This document shows, one piece after another, positions 44,008 to 52,115 of a stretch of 64,000 nt of DNA. Within the stretch, counting starts at the first letter, position 1. Each line of letters starts with the position of its first letter. The stretch lies in contig OZ246890.1 of NCBI GenBank assembly GCA_965231815.1, positions 2,108,001 to 2,172,000 of the forward strand, read 5' to 3'. Under the pieces are notes generated by a model. The model did not search any database. It saw nothing but the letters and a program-made list of their open reading frames with translations, and was not told where the DNA came from. This DNA comes from JAPPFW01 sp965231815 (GTDB lineage Bacteria; Actinomycetota; Acidimicrobiia; Spongiisociales; Spongiisociaceae). The translations under genes and the position numbers were made by a program.

Positions 44008-44183
44008 ACGGGAACTCGGGTCGACCAGGTGCCGTGCGCCATCCCCGGATCCTGCTCATCCTGAGTTTATCCCGATCGGTATATGGGTCGTGATGAGGGC
44101 GGGGTTCCGGGTTTCGTGCTGGATGTTACTGGTAATTGTGTTGGGTGTGCTTTGGTTTAGGTTGTGCACAGGATTCCGGGTTT
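44008..44183. other. Intergenic, no gene recognised
   Basis: G/T-rich stretch after lipBA that probably belongs to the decayed insertion element described next; no reliable frame. Confidence 0.35.
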
Positions 44184-44321
44184 GATGATGTGTCGCCGGA
44201 TGCGTTGTATTCGGAGGCGGTGGAGGCTTTGACCGACGACGGGGTGTTTTGACGATACGGGTTGTGGTGATGGGAGTACCACCAGCCAACCCCGAAACCC
44301 CGCCCATGAAGAATGGGGCTA
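44184..44321 (+). mobile_element. Right-end remnant of an insertion element related to MITE-1
   Basis: Begins with a short open stretch ending VSPDALYSEAVEALTDDGVF and a TGA at about 44252, like a transposase tail. The segment ends at 44321 with CCCATGAAGAATGGGGCTA; its reverse complement TAGCCCCATTCTTCATGG closely matches the MITE-1 end TAGCCCCGATTATTCATGG. The left part of the element is missing or unrecognisable. Confidence 0.4.
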
Positions 44322-44394
44322 GTGTACCGATCCGGACGGTGTGTCGATTAGTCGGTGAGAGAGGCGTAACGGTTGACAGCTAGCACCAGAATCT

Positions 44395-44655
44395 ATGAAG
44401 GACAGGTTCTCATCGGCCCGCTCCACTCCAGGTGAGCTGGTTGCCAGGCATGTGGCTACCACCCTGGACCGGGTTCATGCCGCCATGCTGCTACAGGGTT
44501 CAGGCCGTAGCCAGGCACTGCGAAACCTGCTGCAGGCGGGGCACGAGCGAGGTCCCGATTTTGAGCGCCTCGCCAATGCCCTGACCGCCTTTTACCCGCG
44601 TGGTAGTGAGGAGAAGCGCCTGCTGGACGCGATGCTGCCGGCGGTTCCAAGGTGA
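44395..44655 (+). pseudogene. C-terminal fragment resembling a DUF1156 adenine-specific DNA methylase
   Basis: 86 residues. The segment RGPDFERLANALTAFYPRGS followed by EEKRLLDAML matches my memory of the extreme C-terminus of DUF1156 methylases (about 900 residues). The methylase core is absent, so this is a relic. It lies right before a DUF433/DUF5615 pair and a DUF499-like N-terminal fragment, which supports the assignment because DUF1156 and DUF499 genes usually occur together. Identification from memory, not checked by search. Confidence 0.5.
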
Positions 44656-44689
44656 GTAGGTTGTTTCTCGGGATAGGAGGACTTGGATC

Positions 44690-44938
44690 ATGACAAACGA
44701 GAGGGAGTTGCTGGAACGCATAACGGTGCGGCCCGAGGTGTTCGGCGGCAAGCCCATCATCAGGGGCATGCGTGTCGCAGTGGAACATGTGCTGGCGATG
44801 CTCGCGGCCGGGGAAACAGTTGCGACCATCTTGCAGGAGTACACGTTCCTCGAAGCGGAGGATATCCAGGCCTGCCTGGTATTCGCCCACCGATCCCTTG
44901 CCGGCGAGCAGGTGCATGAGCGTTTGGCGGTGCGGTAG
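44690..44938 (+). CDS. DUF433 family antitoxin-like protein
   Basis: 82 residues, ATG at 44690 with AGGAGG upstream. The sequence ELLERITVRPEVFGGKPIIRG and LAAGETVATILQEYTFLEAED is the DUF433 fold, a winged helix used as antitoxin. The DUF5615 toxin-like gene follows six bases later. Apparently intact. Confidence 0.9.
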   Translation: MTNERELLERITVRPEVFGGKPIIRGMRVAVEHVLAMLAAGETVATILQEYTFLEAEDIQACLVFAHRSLAGEQVHERLAVR

Positions 44939-44944
44939 GCGGCA

Positions 44945-45319
44945 ATGAAGTTTCTCCTCGACGTATGCGCGTCATCCCGACCCATGAGGGCCATGCTGAC
45001 CGGCCGGAGCCACGACGTGTCATCGGTCGCAGACCGAGACCTGAGGGCTTCCGACGTGGAAGTGCTGGCCATGGCGTTGGAAGAGGAGCGGGTGCTGATC
45101 ACCGAAGACAAGGACTTCGGCGAGTTGGTATTCGTGCGCAGGCTGCCGCACTCCGGCATCATCCGGTTCGTTGACATGCGGGTTGAAGAAAAGGTGTCGG
45201 CGATGAGAAGTCTTCTCGATCACGAGGCGGATTCGATGTGTCAAGGAGTCCTGATCGTGGTGAGCCGGAGTCGCGTGCGGATCCGTCGAGGAGGGAATCG
45301 AGAGCGAGGTGATGGTTGA
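44945..45319 (+). CDS. DUF5615 PIN-like toxin
   Basis: 124 residues. Start KFLLDVCASSRPMRAML with the first conserved Asp, then RDLRASDVEVLAMALEEERV and LITEDKDFGELVF with the PIN-like acidic residues. DUF5615 proteins pair with DUF433 proteins as presumed RNase toxins. Its stop overlaps the next ATG. Nothing suggests decay, although the genes on both sides are relics. Confidence 0.88.
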   Translation: MKFLLDVCASSRPMRAMLTGRSHDVSSVADRDLRASDVEVLAMALEEERVLITEDKDFGELVFVRRLPHSGIIRFVDMRVEEKVSAMRSLLDHEADSMCQGVLIVVSRSRVRIRRGGNRERGDG

Positions 45320-45507
45320 TGAGGCCCTGGTACAAGGCCGTAACGCTCCGAGAGGAAGTCCGTGAAGGGCGCTCCTTCAGCCCGGACGAGTTCGCCATCG
45401 CCTTGGAGCAGGTGCTGAACGGAACCGCTCCGCCGGACTACAGCGATCCGGCGCAGTTCTTCTCGCGCACGCGTTTCACGCGTGCGCTGACCGAGCACTC
45501 AGCCTGA
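45319..45507 (+). pseudogene. N-terminal fragment resembling a DUF499 ATPase
   Basis: 62 residues: MRPWYKAVTLREEVREGRSF and then FAIALEQVLNGTAPPDYSDP and FFSRTRFT. This order (PWxxVxxxExIR, aDLxxVxxGxaPxxYxDPxxFFxxTyxT) is what I recall of the start of DUF499 AAA proteins (about 1000 residues) that accompany DUF1156 methylases. A stop follows at once, so over 90 percent of the gene is missing. The ATG touches the toxin stop, as an intact operon would. Confidence 0.55.
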
Positions 45508-45567
45508 ATCCACCGACGGGGTTTGGTGTGGGTAGACGCGGAAAGTGCCTCTGATCTGGGTGAACCG

Positions 45568-45614
45568 CCCCGGGTTTTCCGGAGTCTCAGGTGATGCCCC
45601 GGTTTTCCGGAGTC
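45568..45614. repeat. Two direct copies of an IS3-like end sequence
   Basis: CCCCGGGTTTTCCGGAGTC (45568-45586) and CCCCGGTTTTCCGGAGTC (45597-45614). The first is preceded by TGAACCG, and TGAACCGCCCCGGG is typical of the termini of IS3-family elements. No transposase is present, so these are footprints of lost elements marking the break of the DUF499 gene. Confidence 0.45.
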
Positions 45615-45679
45615 GGCATATTTGAATTGGACCTGTTGGCTGCTGGCAGGTCGGTTTCATCACGGTCATCTGATCATGG

Positions 45680-46058
45680 TCGCCGGACAGTAAACACATC
45701 GCCTACAGAGCAAGGGACGGTGGGTTGTTCGTGGTAGCGGTTGATGGTTCGAACCGGATCAAGGTCGGGGATGCTTCGCCCAAACGTCGACTGGGGTACA
45801 CCGTGGGTATGGTCGCCGGATGGCGCGAGGATTGCGTTCTTCCAGATCACCGATGACAGAGAGTCACCCGGATGGTGGGAAACGGAGATCAGCTTGGTCG
45901 CGGTCACGATCGCAGACGGGTCACGCCGCATCGTCCAGACCACAACGATCGAAGAGTATTGGTGTACAAACCTTCACATGATGTGGACCACGGAGGGCAT
46001 CTATCTCGACCCCCGCGTCGCGTTCAATGTTGACTACAGGTGTAGCGATCTCTCGTGA
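45680..46058 (+). pseudogene. TolB-like beta-propeller fragment with frameshift
   Basis: First frame: SPDSKHIAYRARDGGLFVVA and VDGSNRIKVGDAS; near 45780 it shifts to PNVDWGTPWVWSPDGARIAF, the next blade with the same SPDG repeat. Both are the WD40/TolB-type blades of a secreted protein. Only two to three blades remain and no start is present. Confidence 0.6.
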
Positions 46059-46137
46059 CTGCGAGCTATCGAGAATGCGATGAGCAAGGACAGCACAACC
46101 GAGCGGGCGGTCAAGTTGGCAAGGGCTGAATGGCAAG

Positions 46138-47058
46138 CTACCTATCGGATTGGTAGGTGACGCGTGTGGCGATGCGGAGGACGTTCTCCGCTAGGCGGGC
46201 AGACGCGGCGTCAATCATCTTGCCCTGGTAACGGGCCGCTCCCTGCCCCTCGTCGGCTGCCGAGTCTAAGGCTTCCAGCAGTCCGCGGGCGGCCTCCACC
46301 TCATCCCGAGTAGGCGAGAACACCTGATTGGCTAGCGGAACCTGGCGCGGGTGGATGGCCCATTTTCCCTCGTAGCCGAGTTCGGCCGCCCGTCCGGCTT
46401 CGGCCAAGTAGCCCTTATCATCCTGGAAGTCGTCGTAGGCGGAATCGATCGGGCGCAGTTCGTGAGCCCTGGCGGCTACCGCGATCATTACCCGTGCCGT
46501 GTTCCATCGACTGTCAGCCCCGAGTCCTTCACCGATACCCAGGGTTCGTGCACCCATACTGGCCCCGAAGTCCCCGGCGCCGAAGTGGAGGGCTTCGATC
46601 CGCGAGTGCGAATCGGCGATATCGTTCACGTAGGCCATCCCTCGAGCTGTTTCGATAAGGATCTCAAGGCCGATCGGGGTCGTGATCCCGGCGGTGCGCT
46701 CGACTTCATCCAGCAGATGGGCGACCCGGACGATGTCGCCCGGTTCGGTGACCTTCGGGATGATCAGCGTATCAACCAAGTTTCCCGCACCGGCTATCAC
46801 CGCCCGAACGTCTCCCTCCATCCAGGGCGTCCCGGTGTCGTTAATCCGGACGGATACCGATTGGCCGACGGCCTTCCAGTCGACCAATCCCAAAGCGGCG
46901 ACCGCGGTATCGCGGGCGGTCTCCTTGTCCCCGGGCGCCACCGCGTCTTCAAGATCGATCATGACCTGATCGGCGCCGGATCGAGCAGCCTTGGGGAACA
47001 TGTCAGGACGGGAGCCGGGTACCGACAGCATCGATCTCTGGACACGGTTAGAACGCAT
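46138..47058 (-). CDS. CitE-like / HpcH-HpaI family lyase
   Basis: 306 residues from the ATG at 47058 (an upstream start at 47103 is open but outside the fold). TIM-barrel lyase: RSMLSVPGSRPDMFPKAA, DQVMIDLEDAVAPGDKE with the metal-binding Glu/Asp, GLEILIETARGMAYVNDI and HFGAGDFGASMG with the second metal ligand; KWAIHPRQVPLANQVF near the C-terminus. Such enzymes cleave citryl-CoA, malyl-CoA, or related acyl-CoA esters. A malyl/citramalyl-CoA lyase is likely because no citrate lyase partner subunits are present. Stand-alone gene. Confidence 0.88.
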   Translation of the reverse strand: MRSNRVQRSMLSVPGSRPDMFPKAARSGADQVMIDLEDAVAPGDKETARDTAVAALGLVDWKAVGQSVSVRINDTGTPWMEGDVRAVIAGAGNLVDTLIIPKVTEPGDIVRVAHLLDEVERTAGITTPIGLEILIETARGMAYVNDIADSHSRIEALHFGAGDFGASMGARTLGIGEGLGADSRWNTARVMIAVAARAHELRPIDSAYDDFQDDKGYLAEAGRAAELGYEGKWAIHPRQVPLANQVFSPTRDEVEAARGLLEALDSAADEGQGAARYQGKMIDAASARLAENVLRIATRVTYQSDR

Positions 47059-47186
47059 GGAGTAGCTCGCCTTCTCTGGGTGGTGCAGGCGCTTACGGTA
47101 CATCTAGTAGGCGCGTCCGGATCAGAAGCATCGGGCCATACGATCAGCCCCTTGCCTCTTCAAACAACGTTGCATACAATTAAAGG

Positions 47187-47540
47187 ATGCATCCCGTAAC
47201 CATTCTCGCCCTTGTTGTACTCGGCATCCTTGAGATCGTAGCTTTCTACTACCTCTGGCGGACCAACCGACGGATTGACGCCTTGGATGAAGAACTCAGA
47301 TTTGAGATCGCCGTCCTCCGAACCGAACTCGATGAGAAGTGCCGTGCCATGGATCGTCGTATCGAAGAGTGGGCCCGAGAGATGGAAGACAGGATCAGGG
47401 CCGCCTACCCCTTCCTCGCGGAAAGCAGCGATCTCCGAGGCCTTTTGAGTGATCTACACGCCGTTAACGACGGGGTGCAGTGCTTGAAGACTCCGGGTGG
47501 GATTTCCAAGAGGATGCGCCGCAGCGATCACCGCCAGTAG
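47187..47540 (+). CDS. Membrane-anchored coiled-coil protein, unknown function
   Basis: 117 residues, ATG at 47187 with AAAGG just before. One N-terminal helix (TILALVVLGILEIVAFYYLW) and then a charged helix of about 50 residues (RRIDALDEELRFEIAVLRTE) typical of a coiled coil. No family recognised. Confidence 0.65.
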   Translation: MHPVTILALVVLGILEIVAFYYLWRTNRRIDALDEELRFEIAVLRTELDEKCRAMDRRIEEWAREMEDRIRAAYPFLAESSDLRGLLSDLHAVNDGVQCLKTPGGISKRMRRSDHRQ

Positions 47541-47705
47541 CAGAATGCCGACTTCGTTGATGCGGGAGGGTGAGGGCTAGAGTTCTCCGGACCGTAGGGT
47601 TCACCTGACTCCCCGGCCGTGGTACTTGGTTGACCGGCGTGAGGAGCAGCACGCACCTCCTGCGAAGCGTTACCCTTCGGTTTAGCCGACCCGAAGTGAG
47701 GAGAC

Positions 47706-49667
47706 GTGGCCGAGCGCACAATCGAAAACCTGCTGCATGAACACCGTACCTTTCCACCGCCTGCTGACTTCGTGGCGCAAGCCAATGCTCAACCCGGCCT
47801 GCACGAGGAAGCGGCGGCGGATCCCATCGCGTACTGGAGGTCACAAGCTTTCCATCGGGTCACCTGGTTCAAGGAACCCACCGTGATGCTTGATGATTCC
47901 AATCCACCCTTCTTCCGGTGGTTTTCGGACGGCGAACTCAATGTCACCTACAACTGCCTGGATCGGCATATAGAAGCAGGACGGGGCGCCAAAGTGGCTT
48001 TCTACTGGGAGGGTGAACCGGGAGATGAGCGGGTTCTCACCTACCAGGATCTGTATGACGAAGTGTGCCGATTCGCCAACGGGCTCCGGTCGCTAGGAGT
48101 GAAGAAGGGCGATCGGATTGCGGTCTACATGGGGATGGTTCCCGAACTGGCCGTCGCCATGCTCGCCTGCGCTCGGATCGGGGCCGCCCACAGCGTGATA
48201 TTCGGGGGGTTCTCCGCCGACGCGATCTTCGACCGGGTAGAGGACGCCGGAGCCGAGGTGCTTATCACCTGCGACGGCGCCTGGCGACGCGGAGGAGTGG
48301 TCGACCTCAAGGTGGCTGCCGATCGGGCGATGCAGCGTACCGATCTGATTCGCCACTGCGTGGTGCTACGTCGTACCGGCAACGATGTGTCGATGAAACC
48401 CGGACGTGATATCTGGTGGCATGACCTGGTGGAAGGACAGAGTGGCGAGTGTGAACCTGAGGTGATGAACGCCGAGGACTTGCTTTATATTCTCTACACC
48501 TCCGGTACGACCGGTAAACCCAAAGGAATCATGCATACCTCGGGCGGGTATCTGGTAGGGGCTACCACCACTCACAGCTATGTGTTCGACATAAAACCCG
48601 ATCGGGACATCTGGTGGTGCGGGGCCGACATCGGCTGGGTTACCGGCCATACCTATATCGTCTACGGTCCGCTGGCCAACGGGTCCACTTCGGTCATGTA
48701 CGAGGGTACCCCCGATTACCCGGACCGGGATAGGTTGTGGGCGATCATCGCCAAGTACGGGGTTACCCATCTCTATACCGCTCCCACCGCCATCAGGACC
48801 TTCATGAAGTGGGGCGCCGAGTACCCGGCCCGTCATGATCTTTCTTCCATCCGGGTGCTGGGAACGGTGGGGGAGCCGATAAATCCTGAAGCCTGGATGT
48901 GGTACCACGAACATATCGGGGGTACCGGATCACCGGTGGTGGATACATGGTGGCAGACCGAAACGGGATCGATCATGATCGCACCCCTTCCCGGTATCAC
49001 CACCACCAAGCCGGGCAGCGCCACGATGCCGTTGCCGGGAATCGAAGCGGATGTGGTGGACGAGAACGGTGTCTCGGTCGGCCGGGGAGGGGGAGGCTAC
49101 CTGGTGATTCGTAACGCCTGGCCGTCGATGCTCCGTTCCATTTGGGGCGATGACCAGCGCTACGTCGATACCTACTGGTCCCGCTTCGAGGGCCTCTACT
49201 TCCCGGGCGACGGCGCCAAACTCGACGAGGACGGTTACCTTTGGCTCCTGGGGCGGGTGGATGACGTGATGCTGGTCTCCGGCCACAACATCTCGACTAT
49301 GGAGGTCGAATCGGCTCTGGTGTCCCACCCGTCGGTAGCGGAAGCCGCAGTGGTGGGTCGAAGCGATCCGCTCACCGGCCAAGCCATCGCCGCTTTTGTG
49401 AGTTTGCGAGGTGGTCACTCGGGGGACCGGCAACTCATCAAAGAGTTACGCGACCACGTTGCAACCTCGATCGGACCGATCGCCAAGCCGAAGAGTATCG
49501 TCTTTACGCCCGACGTTCCGAAGACCAGGTCGGGGAAGATAATGCGGCGCTTGCTGAGGGATATCTCCGAGCAGCGCAGCCTGGGCGACGTGACCACCCT
49601 CGCCAACGCGGACATCGTGGCTGAGATTGCCGAGATGGCGGCGGGCGCCTCCGACGACGAGGATTGA
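47706..49667 (+). CDS. acsA: Acetyl-CoA synthetase
   Basis: 653 residues, GTG start at 47706 with GTGAGGAG upstream. Activates acetate to acetyl-AMP and then acetyl-CoA. AMP-binding motif YILYTSGTTGKPKGIMHTSG, WWCGADIGWVTGHTYIVYGP, the TWWQTETGSIMIAP motif and the regulatory acetylated Lys in PKTRSGKIMRRLLRD. Length is normal for Acs. Monocistronic by context. Confidence 0.97.
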   Translation: MAERTIENLLHEHRTFPPPADFVAQANAQPGLHEEAAADPIAYWRSQAFHRVTWFKEPTVMLDDSNPPFFRWFSDGELNVTYNCLDRHIEAGRGAKVAFYWEGEPGDERVLTYQDLYDEVCRFANGLRSLGVKKGDRIAVYMGMVPELAVAMLACARIGAAHSVIFGGFSADAIFDRVEDAGAEVLITCDGAWRRGGVVDLKVAADRAMQRTDLIRHCVVLRRTGNDVSMKPGRDIWWHDLVEGQSGECEPEVMNAEDLLYILYTSGTTGKPKGIMHTSGGYLVGATTTHSYVFDIKPDRDIWWCGADIGWVTGHTYIVYGPLANGSTSVMYEGTPDYPDRDRLWAIIAKYGVTHLYTAPTAIRTFMKWGAEYPARHDLSSIRVLGTVGEPINPEAWMWYHEHIGGTGSPVVDTWWQTETGSIMIAPLPGITTTKPGSATMPLPGIEADVVDENGVSVGRGGGGYLVIRNAWPSMLRSIWGDDQRYVDTYWSRFEGLYFPGDGAKLDEDGYLWLLGRVDDVMLVSGHNISTMEVESALVSHPSVAEAAVVGRSDPLTGQAIAAFVSLRGGHSGDRQLIKELRDHVATSIGPIAKPKSIVFTPDVPKTRSGKIMRRLLRDISEQRSLGDVTTLANADIVAEIAEMAAGASDDED

Positions 49668-49740
49668 AGTACCCTCCTCGGACCGGACGATTCACCGATT
49701 TCCGTCTACCCGGCAATAGCCGACTATGAAAGAAGGAAAC

Positions 49741-50532
49741 ATGCTGCTGGCAGGTAAACGATTGCTGGTCACCGGCTTGCTGACACACGGCTCTATCGCC
49801 TGGCACACCGCCAGGGTTGCCCAGGAACAGGGCGCCGAGGTTGTGTTGACCGGATTCGGGCGGGGCATGCGCCTCACCCGACGGTCTGCCCAGCGCTTAC
49901 CGGACCCGCCCGATGTCCTCGAACTTGATATCAACGATCAGGAACACATGGCCCGATTGGTAGCCCACCTCGAGAATCGGTGGGGAAGTCTGGACGGGGC
50001 TGTCCATGCCATCGCGTATGCACCGGCAGATGCGTTGGGAGGTAACTTTCTCGACACCCCGCCGGAGAGCGCCGCGCTGGCCTTCACCACTTCCGCCTTC
50101 TCCTACAAGACCCTCGCGGTCGGCCTCCTTCCGCTATTTCGCAAGGCGGGAGGAGGCTCGCTGGTGACTCTCGATTTCGACAACAGCACCCAGGCTTGGC
50201 CGGCTTATGACTGGATGGGCGTATGCAAAGCCGCCCTGGCTTCGGTCACCCGTTACCTGGCCCGGGATCTCGGACCGCACAACGTCCGGGTGAACGCTGT
50301 ATCGGCCGGTCCACTGTCAACAGTGGCCGCCAAAGGCATCGCCGGATTCGACCGCTTCGGGGATGTCTGGGCCGAACGCGCTCCGCTTACCTGGGATACC
50401 ACCGATCCCTCACCGGTTGCCGATATGATCGCCGTGCTCCTGTCCGACTTCGCCACCAAGGTCACCGGCGAGGTGGTCCATGTGGACGGCGGGTTCCATG
50501 CCGTAGCTACCTCCAGCCACCTGCCGGAATGA
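49741..50532 (+). CDS. Enoyl-[acyl-carrier-protein] reductase (InhA-like FabI)
   Basis: 263 residues from the ATG at 49741 with AAGGA upstream. NADH-dependent reductase for the last step of fatty-acid elongation. It has the InhA-type start LLVTGLLTHGSIAWHTARVA, Tyr-x6-Lys in AYDWMGVCKAAL, and HVDGGFHAV at the C-terminus. The gap after ARVAQEQGAEVVLTGFGR is as in mycobacterial InhA. MITE-1 copy c follows 24 bases after the stop. Confidence 0.93.
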   Translation: MLLAGKRLLVTGLLTHGSIAWHTARVAQEQGAEVVLTGFGRGMRLTRRSAQRLPDPPDVLELDINDQEHMARLVAHLENRWGSLDGAVHAIAYAPADALGGNFLDTPPESAALAFTTSAFSYKTLAVGLLPLFRKAGGGSLVTLDFDNSTQAWPAYDWMGVCKAALASVTRYLARDLGPHNVRVNAVSAGPLSTVAAKGIAGFDRFGDVWAERAPLTWDTTDPSPVADMIAVLLSDFATKVTGEVVHVDGGFHAVATSSHLPE

Positions 50533-50556
50533 GCGGCAACGCCGAGCTGTACTTAT

Positions 50557-50765
50557 TAGCCCCGATTATTCATGGATGGGGGTTTGGAGGATGAGTGGAG
50601 AAGACCAGATTCGCGCCCTGACCAGGCAGTACAGCTATCGGCGTTTCCCGTTTCGGTCCGGTGTGGAGATCCACCTGTCGGGTGAACGGCGGGTTTATAC
50701 CCGATACTCGGGTTGAACAGGCGTTACATGCCTCGGTGTGTGGGAAACCTGAATAATCAGGGCTA
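50557..50765 (+). mobile_element. MITE-1 copy c
   Basis: 209 bp, same 16-bp inverted ends as copy b (TAGCCCCGATTATTCA and TGAATAATCAGGGCTA). About ten mismatches to copy b over 208 positions. It forms the boundary between the fabI gene and the low-GC island with the ATP-grasp gene. Confidence 0.88.
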
Positions 50766-50854
50766 GATCGTGGCAGTGATCGGCGGTCCAAGCCCTATTC
50801 GGTCGATTGACGACAGAAACTCGCCTACACTGCATGTCTCGACATTGATCGAGG

Positions 50855-51151
50855 TTGCGGGGGCCAATAGCAATCGGAGATCCTACAGGGTTGGGTCATC
50901 GAGCTACCGCCGACACAATTCTTCGGAAGGCCGGTAGAATAAAGGAGCCAACGAAGGAGCTCACAGTTCTACTACGACAGTTGCGAGTTCGCCGTCGCGC
51001 TACGGACCGCCCGATTTCACGATACCAGGAGGCCACCCAGACTTCTAAGGTCCTTGAGGGTGGTGTCTGGCGTGACTCCTGGGAAGCCGGGGCGCTTCCG
51101 ACGACCAAGAAGGCCGATATCGAAACCGGAGAAGACCAAAAGGGGGCATAA
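50855..51151 (+). CDS. Graspetide-like RiPP precursor peptide
   Basis: The frame ends at 51151, 8 bases before the ATP-grasp gene. The start is uncertain (TTG at 50855, 50891 or 50981; an ATA at 50939 follows a GGTAGA and precedes AAGGAG codons). The C-terminal half has RYQEATQTSKVLEGGVWRDS and then PTTKKADIETGEDQKGA. The first part fits the Y-x-x-x-T-Q... leader motif of ATP-grasp-modified peptides as I remember it; the second has Thr/Lys and closely spaced Asp/Glu side chains that an ATP-grasp ligase could join into ester or amide links. Lower GC than neighbours. Role inferred from motif and position. Confidence 0.6.
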   Translation: MRGPIAIGDPTGLGHRATADTILRKAGRIKEPTKELTVLLRQLRVRRRATDRPISRYQEATQTSKVLEGGVWRDSWEAGALPTTKKADIETGEDQKGA

Positions 51152-51159
51152 TCGACCTC

Positions 51160-52101
51160 TTGTTCCTAACCAACGAGTTGGACTACTCTCTGGATCGGGT
51201 AGTCAACTGGCTTTCTAATAACAAGCCAGAGATTGTGGTTCACCGAATAAACCGGGAAAATATCGCTCCGTTGGGTGGTATGTCAGCGGTACTGGATCAA
51301 TCTGGCTGGAGGTGTCGGCATGGTCCGAGGGTTGCATGGCTCAGGCAGATGCTCCCTGAACGCGATCCATACGGACCCGCCCCGACTCCCTCTGAGATTG
51401 ATGATATCTTAGTCACCCGTCGGCAATGGCTGGCGTGGACCCGTCTACTGAGCAATGTGGGTACCAGGTGGGTAAACGATCCGTTCCGAACCTATCGAGC
51501 TGAGTCGAAGATATACCAGTTAGCCACGGCGGTTCGCACTGGATTTGCTGTGCCTCGTACGTTGGTGACGTGTGAGCTAGATGAGGCGAAGCGATTCGAT
51601 GCTGAACACGGACCCAGTGTTGTCAAGTCCATTACTACTGCTTTCTGGGAGTTTTCAGACCAGTCGTTCGTATTCACTACCGACGCTGATACCGCGTTGG
51701 CAGCCGACGCTGAGCTATGGCATGCACAGCCTCTATTCGTACAGGAACGAATCGACGGTACTCACGATGCACGCCTATTCGTCGTGGGCGATAGGGTCGC
51801 AGGTGCTTGCCGTACCAGAACGGCATTAGACTGGAGGAGAGAGCCTGATATCGCCTGGGTTCCCTGGACTCCGGATGTGGGAACGGTCGGGAGGGCTATA
51901 ACGTTCATGCGGGAGTTCGGCCTGGAGTATGGTGCTTTCGATTTTATTCTCGGATCAAAAACTCACGAAGACCCTGTGTTCTTAGAATGTAATCCATCGG
52001 GTGAGTTCGGGTTCCTTGATGATGTACTAGATGGGGCTCTTACTCGAATGCTCGGCCACCTTCTCGCTCAACTTACCTCTTCAAACAATTGCCCGACTTG
52101 A
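51160..52101 (+). CDS. ATP-grasp peptide ligase (MvdD/graspetide maturase type)
   Basis: 313 residues, TTG start at 51160 (GGGGG 13 bases upstream; other starts are possible). N-terminal pre-ATP-grasp beta domain (LFLTNELDYSLDRVVNWLSN, DDILVTRRQWLAW), then the ATP-grasp fold: VPRTLVTCELDEAKRF, GPSVVKSITT with the ATP-binding Lys, QPLFVQERIDGTHDARLF, and the Mg/ATP site FLECNPSGEFGFLDD. The last motif is the signature of the RiPP-modifying MvdC/MvdD group. It should form omega-ester or amide links in the adjacent precursor. Codon use is AT-richer than the rest of the window, a sign of transfer. Confidence 0.88.
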   Translation: MFLTNELDYSLDRVVNWLSNNKPEIVVHRINRENIAPLGGMSAVLDQSGWRCRHGPRVAWLRQMLPERDPYGPAPTPSEIDDILVTRRQWLAWTRLLSNVGTRWVNDPFRTYRAESKIYQLATAVRTGFAVPRTLVTCELDEAKRFDAEHGPSVVKSITTAFWEFSDQSFVFTTDADTALAADAELWHAQPLFVQERIDGTHDARLFVVGDRVAGACRTRTALDWRREPDIAWVPWTPDVGTVGRAITFMREFGLEYGAFDFILGSKTHEDPVFLECNPSGEFGFLDDVLDGALTRMLGHLLAQLTSSNNCPT

Positions 52102-52115
52102 AACGTAACGACCTT

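Noticed and set aside
44056..44307. Minus-strand frame of 83 codons in the insertion remnant
   Set aside because: Low-complexity Thr/Pro/Asn peptide from a G/T-rich stretch; no sign of selection.
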